Origin: JANRLJ01 sp033762735
Lineage (GTDB): Bacteria > Chloroflexota > Anaerolineae > Aggregatilineales > Phototrophicaceae
DNA: 64,000 nt
Assembly: GCA_033762735.1 (NCBI GenBank)
Contig: JANRLJ010000221.1
Location: 45,468 to 109,467, forward strand
Direction of reading: 5' to 3'
The notes under the pieces are model-generated. The model saw nothing but the letters and a program-made list of their open reading frames with translations. It did not search any database and was not told the origin of the DNA. Positions 25,925 through 35,356 of this stretch are shown here, piece by piece. Position 1 is the stretch's first letter. Each line of letters starts with the position of its first letter. Position numbers and translations under genes: made by a program.

Positions 25925-25953
25925 TGTAGGGGCGCAGCATGCTGCGCCCCTAC
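25925..25953. repeat. REP-like palindrome (intergenic copy of the RAYT-internal core)
   Basis: TGTAG then GGGCGCAGCATGCTGCGCCC then TAC. Same sequence as the copies inside the RAYT genes. It lies between thiN and the downstream alpha/beta fold gene. Confidence 0.8.
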
Positions 25954-25977
25954 TCGGCATCCCCCACTCGGTACGCT

Positions 25978-27108
25978 CTACCGTGAGCGACGACGCCAGC
26001 GGTTGATGCCCTTGACCTCGATCTTCGTGATGTCCGGCACTTCCAGGAAGTCATTCACCAGCCGCATGAACGGCTCATATTCCAGCATCGGGAAATGGCG
26101 CACACCTGGCAGCGGCAGCGGCAGCACCAGATCATCGCGTTCCAGCGTGAGATAGTTCCACACGGCATCGTTCGGCGCTTCAATCAGGGGGTCATCCGTC
26201 CCGTGCAGAATCATGGTTGGCATGGAAAGCTGCCGCAGCGTATCCAGCATTTTGCCGGAGTCAAAACTCAGCGTGATGCGGCGCACTACCGCGTCGTCCA
26301 TCTTGCCCAGATCGGCATGGAGCTTTTCATATTCCGGCTCGTTGCGGCGGAAGCAGCGTGCCAGCAGCGCATCCAGTGATTGACTGCCGATGCGATCCTT
26401 CAACGGATTATCGCCGTTGGCGTGTGAGGGACGAATATCTTCCCCACGCACCGCCGCCTCGCCCCGCGCCAGCGCCATCTGCTTCAGGCTTTCCCGGTCG
26501 ATCATCTTCGCCGGGTCAGTGATGGTCTGGTTACTCCCGCTGGGGACGGTCGGCGCACTGGCCGCGCTCAGCGCCTCATCCAACCCCGCAGGCCGCCGCT
26601 TGAGGGTCTCCGCAGTACTGCTGTTAAATTCGGCCTCGGCCTGTTCGATCAGCTTGCGGGTGGTCGCCAGGGGATTGGTGTCATCCGCGCGGGTGAGCGC
26701 CACCTTGCGCCCCGGCATCGGGCGGCTGCCCAGATCACCAGGGTCGAACAGCGGCGCATTTGTAATCAGCAGCCGCGCCACGCGCTCCTGATTCTGGCTC
26801 CCGAACTGTGCCATAATCTGTGCGCCCAGTCCGTGCCCAATCATCGCTGCCTTTGGAATTCCAAGCTGGCGCATAAATTCGTCCAGCAGATTGACCTGAT
26901 GCGAAATTGTGTACTTCTCAGGGTTTTTGCCGGAATCACCGAAGCCGAACAAATCCAGCGCGTATACACGGTACTTCAACTGCAAAAGGCGCATGGCCGG
27001 AATCCAGTAGCGCCAGGAGCCAAGCCACCCGTGCATCAGAATCACGGGACGCCCACGCCCCAACACCTCATAATGAACCAGATCGCCGCCGACCGTAATC
27101 GCGCTCAT
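25978..27108 (-). CDS. Alpha/beta-hydrolase fold protein lacking the nucleophile serine
   Basis: A 376-residue protein of the alpha/beta-hydrolase fold. The first strand and oxyanion loop are VILMHGWLGSWRYW, the acid region is LHGTDDPLIEAP, and the catalytic histidine is in GVRHFPMLEYEPF. The expected nucleophile elbow GHSLG reads GHGLG at residues 91-95, with GGA for Gly93 instead of serine. An insert of about 110 residues (roughly 140-250) replaces the normal cap region and is rich in charged and Pro/Ser residues. It is probably non-hydrolytic, or uses another residue; this is inference. It lies 51 bases downstream of the response-regulator gene on the same strand. Confidence 0.82.
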   Translation of the reverse strand: MSAITVGGDLVHYEVLGRGRPVILMHGWLGSWRYWIPAMRLLQLKYRVYALDLFGFGDSGKNPEKYTISHQVNLLDEFMRQLGIPKAAMIGHGLGAQIMAQFGSQNQERVARLLITNAPLFDPGDLGSRPMPGRKVALTRADDTNPLATTRKLIEQAEAEFNSSTAETLKRRPAGLDEALSAASAPTVPSGSNQTITDPAKMIDRESLKQMALARGEAAVRGEDIRPSHANGDNPLKDRIGSQSLDALLARCFRRNEPEYEKLHADLGKMDDAVVRRITLSFDSGKMLDTLRQLSMPTMILHGTDDPLIEAPNDAVWNYLTLERDDLVLPLPLPGVRHFPMLEYEPFMRLVNDFLEVPDITKIEVKGINRWRRRSR

Positions 27109-27159
27109 GTGTCCTGTTTAGTCCTTACAGCCGCCCAAACTCTGTCCATCGTCCGGCGC

Positions 27160-27537
27160 TTAAACCGCCCCGATTTGCTGCAAAATTTCCGCGATGCGCC
27201 GCGTCAGTTCATCCGGCGCGAAGGGCTTGAGGATGTAGGCCACCGCCCCCGCGTCGATCCCGGTCTGCACTTCGTCTTCCTGCCCTTTGGCGGAAAGAAA
27301 CACCACCGGCACATCCTTCAGGCTGTCGATGGTCTTCATCTGGCGGCAGGCTTCATACCCCGTCATCTTGGGCATGCGCACATCCATCATAATCAAATCC
27401 GGCGGATTCTGCTGCGCCAGTTCGACCGCCTCTGCCCCGTTGGCCGCCTGCGTTACCTTATGCCCGGCAAAGGACAGGGTAAAGTTAATCAATTCCCGAA
27501 TGTCGCGTTCATCCTCCGCGACCAGAATATGGGCCAT
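27160..27537 (-). CDS. Single-domain response regulator (CheY-like)
   Basis: A 125-residue receiver domain only. Acidic pocket EDE near residues 8-10, phosphoacceptor D52 in LIMMDVRMP, conserved S in VFLSAKG and K in YILKPF. I chose the ATG at 27537: it follows the histidine-kinase stop by two bases, so the pair is translationally linked, and the frame's longer upstream part reads through the kinase. It has no output domain; it may act by protein contact or as a phosphate sink for the giant kinase. Confidence 0.92.
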   Translation of the reverse strand: MAHILVAEDERDIRELINFTLSFAGHKVTQAANGAEAVELAQQNPPDLIMMDVRMPKMTGYEACRQMKTIDSLKDVPVVFLSAKGQEDEVQTGIDAGAVAYILKPFAPDELTRRIAEILQQIGAV

Positions 27538-27539
27538 GC

Positions 27540-30500
27540 TTACCTGCTCCCCGGCTCGTGGCCGTTTTCGGTTGCCGCCGTCACCCGGCTCAGATAATCG
27601 GGTTGGGTCATGGGCAGCCTGATGTAAAACGTCGTCCCTGCGTTGATTTCCGATTCGAACCACACATCCCCGCCGTGCATCTCGACCAGTTCCTTCACGA
27701 TGGGAAGGCCCAGACCCGTGCCAGCGACTTCCAGCGTCAGCGCCGTCTGGTCGTGGCGCTCGAAGCGATTCCAGACGCTTCCCCGATATTCTTCCGGAAT
27801 CCCTACCCCGGTATCGCGCACTTCAATCAGCGCGTGTTGCTCACCATCCGCGCCGACGTTAATCTCGACCAGTCCACCGTCGGGCGTGTAGTTGAAGGCA
27901 TTATCGACCACGTTGGCGATGATGCGCGTCAGCTTTTCGCGGTCGGCCTCAATCGGGGGCAGTCCTGCCGCCGGATAGAAATTGACCTGTAACTGCTTGC
28001 GCTGGTGGTTGGTCTGGCTGCGCACATGCGAGAGCGCCGTTTCCACCAGTTCGTTGAGATTGATCGGCTCGACCTTGAGCTTTTCCTTGCCAGAGTCGAT
28101 GTCGGCGATCTTCAACACATCTTCCACCAGTGCGGTCAGGCGGTCTACGTTTTCCTTGATTGTAACCAGAATTCGCTTCTGCGGGTCACTGATTTCACCC
28201 GCCGCGCCCATAATCAGCAGATCGGTGTAGCCTTTGATCGGCGTCAACGGGGTGCGGAACTCATGCGACACGTTGGCGATGAACTGGCTCTTGCGGCGGT
28301 CAAGCTCGACATCGCGCGTAATATCGCGGAACACCGACACCGTCCCCAGGAACTTCTCTGCCGAATGCAGCGGCGAAAGCTGAACGGTAAGCACTTTATC
28401 GCCCAGCGAGAGCCGATCTTCTTCATAAATCAGTCGGCTGGAGAGAATGGCGGGTTCATCAGCGCGGGCGATGCTGTTATCAATCGCCTCCATCCATTTG
28501 CGCGTCCCGCTGCCATATTCGGCCAGCAGCGCCAGCATGGATTGATTCTTCGCATCGTCGCGCGGAATACCCAGAATGCGCTCCGCCGCCGGGTTGAAGA
28601 TGATAATCTGACCGTGCGCATCCGCCAGAATCACGCCGTCCTCGATGCCTTCCAGAATGGCGCCCGTCTTCTCGGCTTCTTCCTGTTCCTGCTTGAGGAA
28701 CGCGCCCAGCCGTTCCGCCTGATCCTTAATCAGATGGTAGAGATCGGCGTTGTTGAAGGATGAGGCTACCTGATTGGCGGCAGCTTCCATCAGCTTCAAC
28801 TGCGGTTCGCCAAAGGCGTCTTCTTCCCGGCTGAACAGCACCATCACACCGATGGGGTCTTCATTGGTTTCCAGCAGTACTGCCAGCGCACTGCGCCACT
28901 CGGCGGCACCGGGGGCGGTCTCATCCCAGTAATCCGCGAGATGCAGATCATTTTCCAGGATGACCTGTTCCCCGGCTTCGATCAGATGCTGTGCCAGCGC
29001 TTCCGCCGGATGCACCGTGCGTTCACCGTCCTCGCTCAGCAGCAGCGAATTGGGATTCATCACCGCGCGGCTGTAAAGCTGGTCGGTGATCTGGTCGATC
29101 ATCACAATCGCGCCGTCCTGCGCGTTCACAGCCTTGCTGACCATGCCAAGCGCACGGTTGAGCAGACGGTCGATGTCGAGGCTTCGCGCCAGTTCGGACG
29201 TAATCTGATACAGGGTATCCAGGCGGTCGCGCTCGTCTTCCAGTTCCATCGAGCGTTCCTGGAGTTCGTGGGTGCGTTCCGCGACTTCACGGTTCAGACG
29301 ATCATTCAGCCCATTGATCTGCGTGAACAACTGCACGTTCTGAATGGCCGCGCCAAGCTGGGCACTCACCGTTTCCAGAATACGCTGGTCGTTCAGGGTG
29401 AAGGCACGGGTGCGCTCGGTATCGCGCAGCGCCAGCACCCCCAGTACCTTACCACCGGAAGTCACCGGGTAGCCCAGGTAACTCTTGATGTCGCCCTCAC
29501 CGTTGATAATGCCCAGGCTGCGGCGCAGTTCGTCAGGGCTGTAGTAATCCGCACCCAGGCTGAGCGGGCGTTGTTTGGTAATGACGAACGAGACTTCATC
29601 ATTGGTGAGCGGACGCGGCGGGATGTGATAGCGTTCGCCCTTGTGTACGGCCAGTGGGAACGTAATTTCCCGTCGTTCGCTGTCATACAGCGCCAGATAC
29701 AACTCATTGGAGCCGGTCACACCGGGCACCTGTGCGCCGACGATTTCGATCATCTCGCTAAGGTCAAGCGTACTGGTAATAGCGCGGCTCAGATCGTTGA
29801 TAATCATCAATTCGCTGAACTGGCTGCTGATTTCCTGGTTCAGGCGGGCATTTTCAATCGCAACCGCCACCTGTGCCCCCAGCGCCTTCGCCAGCCGCAC
29901 CTTCTGCTGCGTCATGAATTTTTCAGCAGATTTCTGCTCAAGCTGAATCAGCCCAATCGTGTTTTCCCTGGATACGAGCGGCACCAGCATTCGCGCCGTA
30001 TCGCCATTTTTGCGCAGGTCTTCCACCTCCACCTGATAGGGGCTGTCGTCTTCGTCCGCCGTGATGACCACCACTTCGCGCTCGCGCAGTGCCCGCAGCT
30101 TGGCCGGATACAGCGCCAGATCAAAGCGTGTGCCTTTTGGCGTGATGCGGTCGGTATCGCCCACGCGATTCATATCGACCTGCACTTCAAGCTGGTTATC
30201 GACCTCGTCCCACAGCATGATGGCACAATCGTCCATATCGAGCGCACCGAACATCAGCTCCACCACCGTCTGGAACACGGAGTTGAGATCCTGCGTGGCG
30301 GAGGTGGCCTGCGCCGCTTCCAGCAGAGTTCCCAGTTCGTTGGTGCGGTCGAAGGTCTGCTCGAACAGATCAGCATTCGCCAGCGCAATCGCGACCTGGC
30401 TGGCGAAGGCAAAGGCGATATTCTGATCGGAGATGCTGTCGTAGGCGTGCGGCTGCTGGCTTGTGAGGACGATCATCCCAACGACATGCCCCTGGTTCAC

Positions 30501-33500
30501 CAGCGGCACACCCAGGAAGCTCTCGGCGTGTTCATGGCCGGGCAGTTCAGCACCAGCGTTCACGCGGTCAGAATTGACCACGCGCTGGGTTTCCACCACC
30601 TGCCGCGCCTGCTCGTAATCAATAAAGCGCACACGGGTGTCCTCGCCGGGGTTGCTGCGGGTCAGGTAAACGCCGTCAAGATCGGAGCGGCCTTCCAGCA
30701 CCATATAGCTGCCGTTGCGCCGCCACAGCGTCATCACATCGTAGCCCAGCAGATGGCCCATCTCGGTCAGCGCCAGAGTCACGACTTCTTCTCGCTCCAG
30801 CGAGGACGTAATGCGCGTGGAGACTTCCGTCAGCCCGGAAAGCTGTGCGGCACGCTGTTCGACTGATTCTTCCAGCCGTGTCTGGTCGGTCACGTTTTCG
30901 ACCAGCAGCACCACGCCGCGCACCACATCGCCGGCGCGGAGGGGGTAGGTATAGTAGTTGTAGACGCCGGAGCGATTCGGGTCTTCCGAGTACACCTTCA
31001 CCAGTTCACCCGGTTTGCCTTCATCCAGTGCCAGCGTCAGCTTTTCCGCCACAACCTCGGCCAGTGCGGGGTCATAGGTGAATAAGTCCTGACCAACCGC
31101 GTCATCTTCGTCCCAGTTATAGTGGTCAAACATGAACTGATTGGCGGAGCGGATTCGCCCGGAACTGTTCAGCACCACGATACCCTGCTGGATGGACTCC
31201 ACCACCGCTTCTCGTTCGGATTGCAAGCCGAGGGCACGGGTGAACAGCCGCGCATTCTGCATGGCGCTGGCGATGATCTGCGAGAGTCGCTTGAGCAGCG
31301 GACGAACTTCGATCAGCAGCGGCGATGAACTCCCGACGAGCATGGCGCCGAGCGTTTCGCCGCCCGTCAGCAGCGGCAGCGCCAGACTGAGCATCTCGCC
31401 CTGCTGGTGCCAGCTCTGCAAATCCTCAAAGCTGTCGATCTGAGGATCACCCGCACGATAAAGCGTATCCTGCCCTTCATCATAGGCCTTGCGCAGCGCC
31501 GTATCGCCCAGCGAGGGGCGGCGGTCACGCAGGATGCCCGCCAGTTGGCCGTCCTTGACGGAAGCCCGCAGAATCTCGAAGCCCTGTTCCTGAGCATCGA
31601 CCAGCGCGAAGGTCATTCGGGTAAGCGGAATCATGCGCAGCAGCCCATGTGCGGCGGCTTCGACAATCTCGAAGGAATCGAGCGTGCGGGAGATGGCTTC
31701 CACCACCTCGTTGAGCCGCGCTTCCTGTTCGGCGCTGCGTACACTGGCGAGATACAGGCGCGTGTTTTCAATCGTCGTCGCGGCCTGATGCGCGAAAATT
31801 TCCAGCACTTCCAGCGTGGTGCGGTCAGGGCGGCGGTTGTCGTGCGGGCGGTCGAGCGCCATCACACCGAGCAGCGCTCCGGTCGCGCCGCGCAGCGTCA
31901 CCAGCAGCATGTCGCCGTCGCGCCAGGCATTCCTGCCCTTAAACTCGATGGTACGGTTGCCATCGAACGAGGTGCTGAGCGCGGAGATATTTTCGACGTA
32001 CCACGTGCCGACCTTTTCGACGGGGTAGAAATAGGCGTCGATCAGGTCATTGACGCGGAACTCATCCCTCAGCAGCCGTTCCACCTTATCGAGCGAGAGC
32101 ATGTTGGATTTCGACCGCTCGAACACTTCGACTGGCATCCCCGCCTGCGCCACCCGCCGCAGCACCTTCGCGTCCTCGTCCACCATCGTCATCACGACCG
32201 AGTCGTAACCGACGCTGCCCGATACGCTGTAGGCAATCGCTTCCAGAATATTTTCCGGGTCAGCGCTGCTGACCATGTGACTGATTTCAAAGATGCGGTT
32301 CAACTGCTCCACGCGGCGGCGCTGGCGTTCGCTGCGCTCCATCGTCTCCTGATAGCGCATGGCCGCGCCATAGCCCAGGGCGGCTTTGCTCGCCATCGTG
32401 GTCAGGAAGGCCGCTGCACGATCATCGAAGCGGTTGGGGTCGCGATGATAGAGATGGATTACACCGACGACCGTATCCAGATACACAATCGGCGCGGCCA
32501 TGGCCGAACGCACCTGCGGCGAGGGTGCCATGAGGGTGCTGAATTCGTAGTCCGTGATCAGCACGGTATCGGTCGAGCGACTGGCCGCTTCCTGTTCGAT
32601 TTCAGCCAGTGCGTGAATCACCCCTTCCAGCGAACCGAGACGGCGCTGGATTTCCGGCACATTGGGGTTGCGCCATTCGGTCTGCGCCACCAGCAGCGCG
32701 ACTGTGCTCCCATCCGCGCCCGTCGCATTCAGCGTCTCTTCCCGAATCACATTCAGGATTTGGTCAAGATCGAGCGTCTGGGCCAATTCATTACTGACGC
32801 GCGAGATGGCTTCCAGTTCTTCATTACGGCGGCTGAGGTTATTCCCGGTAGCTTCATACAGCAGCAGCCGTTCCAGCGCGGAAGCCGTCTGCGCGGCCAC
32901 CACCTGCAGCACGGCCAGGTCTTCACTGTCGTAGAAGCCGTCCAGACGGTTCGCCACCCCCAGTTCGCCGAGGGTGCGATCACCCACGATCAGCGGGACA
33001 AGGATGGCCTTGCGGATGCCGAGCTTCTGAGAGATGGTCTTGTAACCCGGAAGCACACGATCATCATTGAGCACATCATTGCCCATGTACGGACGGTGCG
33101 AGACGGCCACGCTCTGCTCAAAGCCTTTGGAATACACATCCTGCACCAATGGCTCGGTCAGTTCCATGCCGTGCACCCAGCGCGGGTATGTGACCAGGCT
33201 GCCCGTCTGATGATCCAGCACGTTGATGTAGACCATCTCACTGTCCATCAGCTGGCCGATTTCGGCCAGCACGGGCGTGAAGGTTTCCTGTGTGGTCAGC
33301 ACCGCGCCTGCAAGTTCAGCCACACGGCGCAAGCCCTGCGCTTCTTCCATACTGCGCTGGACTTCGCGGTACAGGCGGGCATTCTCGATGATGGCGGCGG
33401 TCTGCGTGGCGAAGATTTGCAGCAAACGGGCGTCGTTGTCGCTAAAGTCGCTGCCATCGCGCTTGTTCGACACCTGCACCACACCCAGACGGCGGCCACT

Positions 33501-35339
33501 CGCGGCCAGCGCTGCGATCAGCGTCTTTTCAGTCCCGATGCGCGCAGCCAGTTCATCCAGCCCGGCCTCGAAGACGAGTGCGTCGGCCTGGACTTTATTG
33601 GTGTACCAGTAATCGTAGGTTTCCCACAGTTCATTCATCACCGTGCCGGGGGACACATCAATGCTGTAGGTCATAATCTGATGGTTGGGAACACCGTAGA
33701 ACGGCAGCTTGGCGATCAGGCGCTGGCTGCGTTCTTCATAGAGCAAAATGCCGCACTGGTTGATTTCCATCAGGCGGGCGATGCGCTCGGTGATCTCGGA
33801 GTAGAACTCACCCTCATGGCTGAGCGCACCGATGGCGTGGGTGATTTCCTGCAAGCCGACCAGTTCGGTATCAATGCGGCGTTCCCGCTGGAAAAGGCGG
33901 ATATTCTCAACAATGATGGAGGCCTGCGCCGCCAGCACCGTCAGGTTTTGCAGGTCACGCGGGGTAAAGCCGCCTTCGGTGCGCTTATTGCTGACGACAA
34001 TCGCACCGAAGCGTCGCCCGCTCACCTGTAAGGGCAGCCAGGCGGTATTGAGAACGCCCGAAATGCTCACGACCGGCTTGAGGCCGAGCGCTTCCACCAG
34101 AGGTTCATCCACCACATCATTCGACACCCAGTAGGGCTGGCGCTCCCAGATTTCGTACTGGACGCTGTCCAGCGGAACGGGCACGGAGATCGTCTTGATG
34201 AGGGCTTCCGGCAGACCAAAAAAGGGCGGTTCCGGGACAAGGGACTGACGTTCGGCATCGTACAGGAACACCCCGCACATATCCGCCGAAAGCAGCGTGG
34301 CGATTCGTTCGTTGAGGGACTGATAAATCAGCGCGGCATCGCCCTGATTGTTGTGCTCGTTCACGATTTGCTGAAGGCTTGCCAGGTCATCGATGCGGCG
34401 CACCTGATCGGCATAGATTTCCGCATTGTAGAGCGCCACTGCAACCGGCTTGCTCACCGCTTGCAGCAGTGCCAGATCGCGCCCGGTGTAGACGTTGGGG
34501 CGCAGGCTGGCAATTTCCAGCGTCCCCAGAAAGCGCTCACCCAGCGTCAGCGGGACGGCCACAAAGCTCTGATAGGGGTTTTCCGTCAGCTTGGGCAGCA
34601 CGGCAGTTGGGTCATGGCGATCTGTGACCAGCAGGGGACGGCGATGACGTGCGACCCATCCCGTAATCCCTTCGTCCAGATCGTAGCGCCCGCCTGCCTC
34701 GGCCAGCGCCACCACATACATCCCATCCCCCACCCACGCCCGCTGAGAGAGAGCGCGGGTGGCTTCGTCCCACAGGCAGATTTCTCCCGCATCAAACTTC
34801 ATCGCCTTGACGAGAATCGTCAGAAGCGTCTGGAGCACCTGCTCCACGCCCATGCTGGCGTTGACCGTCTCGCCGATTTCATTCACCAGCGACATCGCCT
34901 GATTCAGATCAAGCGCGTCGGGGTGGTTGGTTGTGGAGGTAAGTTCACGCATCACAACAACCGTGCGCACTTCCGCGCCCGCCGGGATGCGATGCGATGA
35001 GGCTTCTACCCAGCGGTTGCCCAACTGGAAGGAAGCCTGTCCTTCTACAGCGAACAGTTCCAGGAAATTGTCAGTCGGCTGTGCCAGGCGGGCGACTGCT
35101 TCCAGATGCGGTACGCTGCCGTTGGTGCCCAGCCAGCGCCGCGCAGAGTCATTGGCATACAGCAGTTGGCCGTGCTCACGGGCGACCAGCACCGCGTCAT
35201 CACTGCCAATGTAGGGCGAGTCCAGCAGCGACCGCTCCACTTCAACCGTGCTGCTCAGTTCGCCCCGCTGGCGCGACCACAGCCAGATCCACGCGATGAT
35301 GATAAGTCCGCCGACGATGAGGATAAGGGGCAAGGACAT
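27540..35339 (-). CDS. Giant multi-GAF sensor histidine kinase (2599 residues)
   Basis: One membrane segment (residues 3-21) is followed by a PAS-like region and then about eleven GAF-type domains, each starting with a helical LxxI...LD pattern and ending with an AxAIENARL-like helix. A PAS-like region lies between GAF7 and GAF8, another before the kinase core. The phosphoacceptor is H2359 in FIANVSHEFRTPL; the ATPase shows IIANVVDNAFNYTP, EVRDTGVGIPEE and GTGLGLPIVKELVE. Short DUF-like links of heptad helices join GAFs, suggesting a long dimeric rod. It is sandwiched between a REC-GGDEF-like gene upstream (17 bases) and a REC gene downstream (2 bases). Ligands are unknown; domain counting is by eye. 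Confidence 0.93.
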   Translation of the reverse strand: MSLPLILIVGGLIIIAWIWLWSRQRGELSSTVEVERSLLDSPYIGSDDAVLVAREHGQLLYANDSARRWLGTNGSVPHLEAVARLAQPTDNFLELFAVEGQASFQLGNRWVEASSHRIPAGAEVRTVVVMRELTSTTNHPDALDLNQAMSLVNEIGETVNASMGVEQVLQTLLTILVKAMKFDAGEICLWDEATRALSQRAWVGDGMYVVALAEAGGRYDLDEGITGWVARHRRPLLVTDRHDPTAVLPKLTENPYQSFVAVPLTLGERFLGTLEIASLRPNVYTGRDLALLQAVSKPVAVALYNAEIYADQVRRIDDLASLQQIVNEHNNQGDAALIYQSLNERIATLLSADMCGVFLYDAERQSLVPEPPFFGLPEALIKTISVPVPLDSVQYEIWERQPYWVSNDVVDEPLVEALGLKPVVSISGVLNTAWLPLQVSGRRFGAIVVSNKRTEGGFTPRDLQNLTVLAAQASIIVENIRLFQRERRIDTELVGLQEITHAIGALSHEGEFYSEITERIARLMEINQCGILLYEERSQRLIAKLPFYGVPNHQIMTYSIDVSPGTVMNELWETYDYWYTNKVQADALVFEAGLDELAARIGTEKTLIAALAASGRRLGVVQVSNKRDGSDFSDNDARLLQIFATQTAAIIENARLYREVQRSMEEAQGLRRVAELAGAVLTTQETFTPVLAEIGQLMDSEMVYINVLDHQTGSLVTYPRWVHGMELTEPLVQDVYSKGFEQSVAVSHRPYMGNDVLNDDRVLPGYKTISQKLGIRKAILVPLIVGDRTLGELGVANRLDGFYDSEDLAVLQVVAAQTASALERLLLYEATGNNLSRRNEELEAISRVSNELAQTLDLDQILNVIREETLNATGADGSTVALLVAQTEWRNPNVPEIQRRLGSLEGVIHALAEIEQEAASRSTDTVLITDYEFSTLMAPSPQVRSAMAAPIVYLDTVVGVIHLYHRDPNRFDDRAAAFLTTMASKAALGYGAAMRYQETMERSERQRRRVEQLNRIFEISHMVSSADPENILEAIAYSVSGSVGYDSVVMTMVDEDAKVLRRVAQAGMPVEVFERSKSNMLSLDKVERLLRDEFRVNDLIDAYFYPVEKVGTWYVENISALSTSFDGNRTIEFKGRNAWRDGDMLLVTLRGATGALLGVMALDRPHDNRRPDRTTLEVLEIFAHQAATTIENTRLYLASVRSAEQEARLNEVVEAISRTLDSFEIVEAAAHGLLRMIPLTRMTFALVDAQEQGFEILRASVKDGQLAGILRDRRPSLGDTALRKAYDEGQDTLYRAGDPQIDSFEDLQSWHQQGEMLSLALPLLTGGETLGAMLVGSSSPLLIEVRPLLKRLSQIIASAMQNARLFTRALGLQSEREAVVESIQQGIVVLNSSGRIRSANQFMFDHYNWDEDDAVGQDLFTYDPALAEVVAEKLTLALDEGKPGELVKVYSEDPNRSGVYNYYTYPLRAGDVVRGVVLLVENVTDQTRLEESVEQRAAQLSGLTEVSTRITSSLEREEVVTLALTEMGHLLGYDVMTLWRRNGSYMVLEGRSDLDGVYLTRSNPGEDTRVRFIDYEQARQVVETQRVVNSDRVNAGAELPGHEHAESFLGVPLVNQGHVVGMIVLTSQQPHAYDSISDQNIAFAFASQVAIALANADLFEQTFDRTNELGTLLEAAQATSATQDLNSVFQTVVELMFGALDMDDCAIMLWDEVDNQLEVQVDMNRVGDTDRITPKGTRFDLALYPAKLRALREREVVVITADEDDSPYQVEVEDLRKNGDTARMLVPLVSRENTIGLIQLEQKSAEKFMTQQKVRLAKALGAQVAVAIENARLNQEISSQFSELMIINDLSRAITSTLDLSEMIEIVGAQVPGVTGSNELYLALYDSERREITFPLAVHKGERYHIPPRPLTNDEVSFVITKQRPLSLGADYYSPDELRRSLGIINGEGDIKSYLGYPVTSGGKVLGVLALRDTERTRAFTLNDQRILETVSAQLGAAIQNVQLFTQINGLNDRLNREVAERTHELQERSMELEDERDRLDTLYQITSELARSLDIDRLLNRALGMVSKAVNAQDGAIVMIDQITDQLYSRAVMNPNSLLLSEDGERTVHPAEALAQHLIEAGEQVILENDLHLADYWDETAPGAAEWRSALAVLLETNEDPIGVMVLFSREEDAFGEPQLKLMEAAANQVASSFNNADLYHLIKDQAERLGAFLKQEQEEAEKTGAILEGIEDGVILADAHGQIIIFNPAAERILGIPRDDAKNQSMLALLAEYGSGTRKWMEAIDNSIARADEPAILSSRLIYEEDRLSLGDKVLTVQLSPLHSAEKFLGTVSVFRDITRDVELDRRKSQFIANVSHEFRTPLTPIKGYTDLLIMGAAGEISDPQKRILVTIKENVDRLTALVEDVLKIADIDSGKEKLKVEPINLNELVETALSHVRSQTNHQRKQLQVNFYPAAGLPPIEADREKLTRIIANVVDNAFNYTPDGGLVEINVGADGEQHALIEVRDTGVGIPEEYRGSVWNRFERHDQTALTLEVAGTGLGLPIVKELVEMHGGDVWFESEINAGTTFYIRLPMTQPDYLSRVTAATENGHEPGSR

Positions 35340-35356
35340 GTTGTTTGCCTAACTAC

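Noticed and set aside
31407..34031. 874-codon plus-strand frame opposite the giant histidine kinase
   Set aside because: Its protein has no recognisable motif and is rich in Arg, His and Gln, while the opposite strand encodes intact GAF domains.
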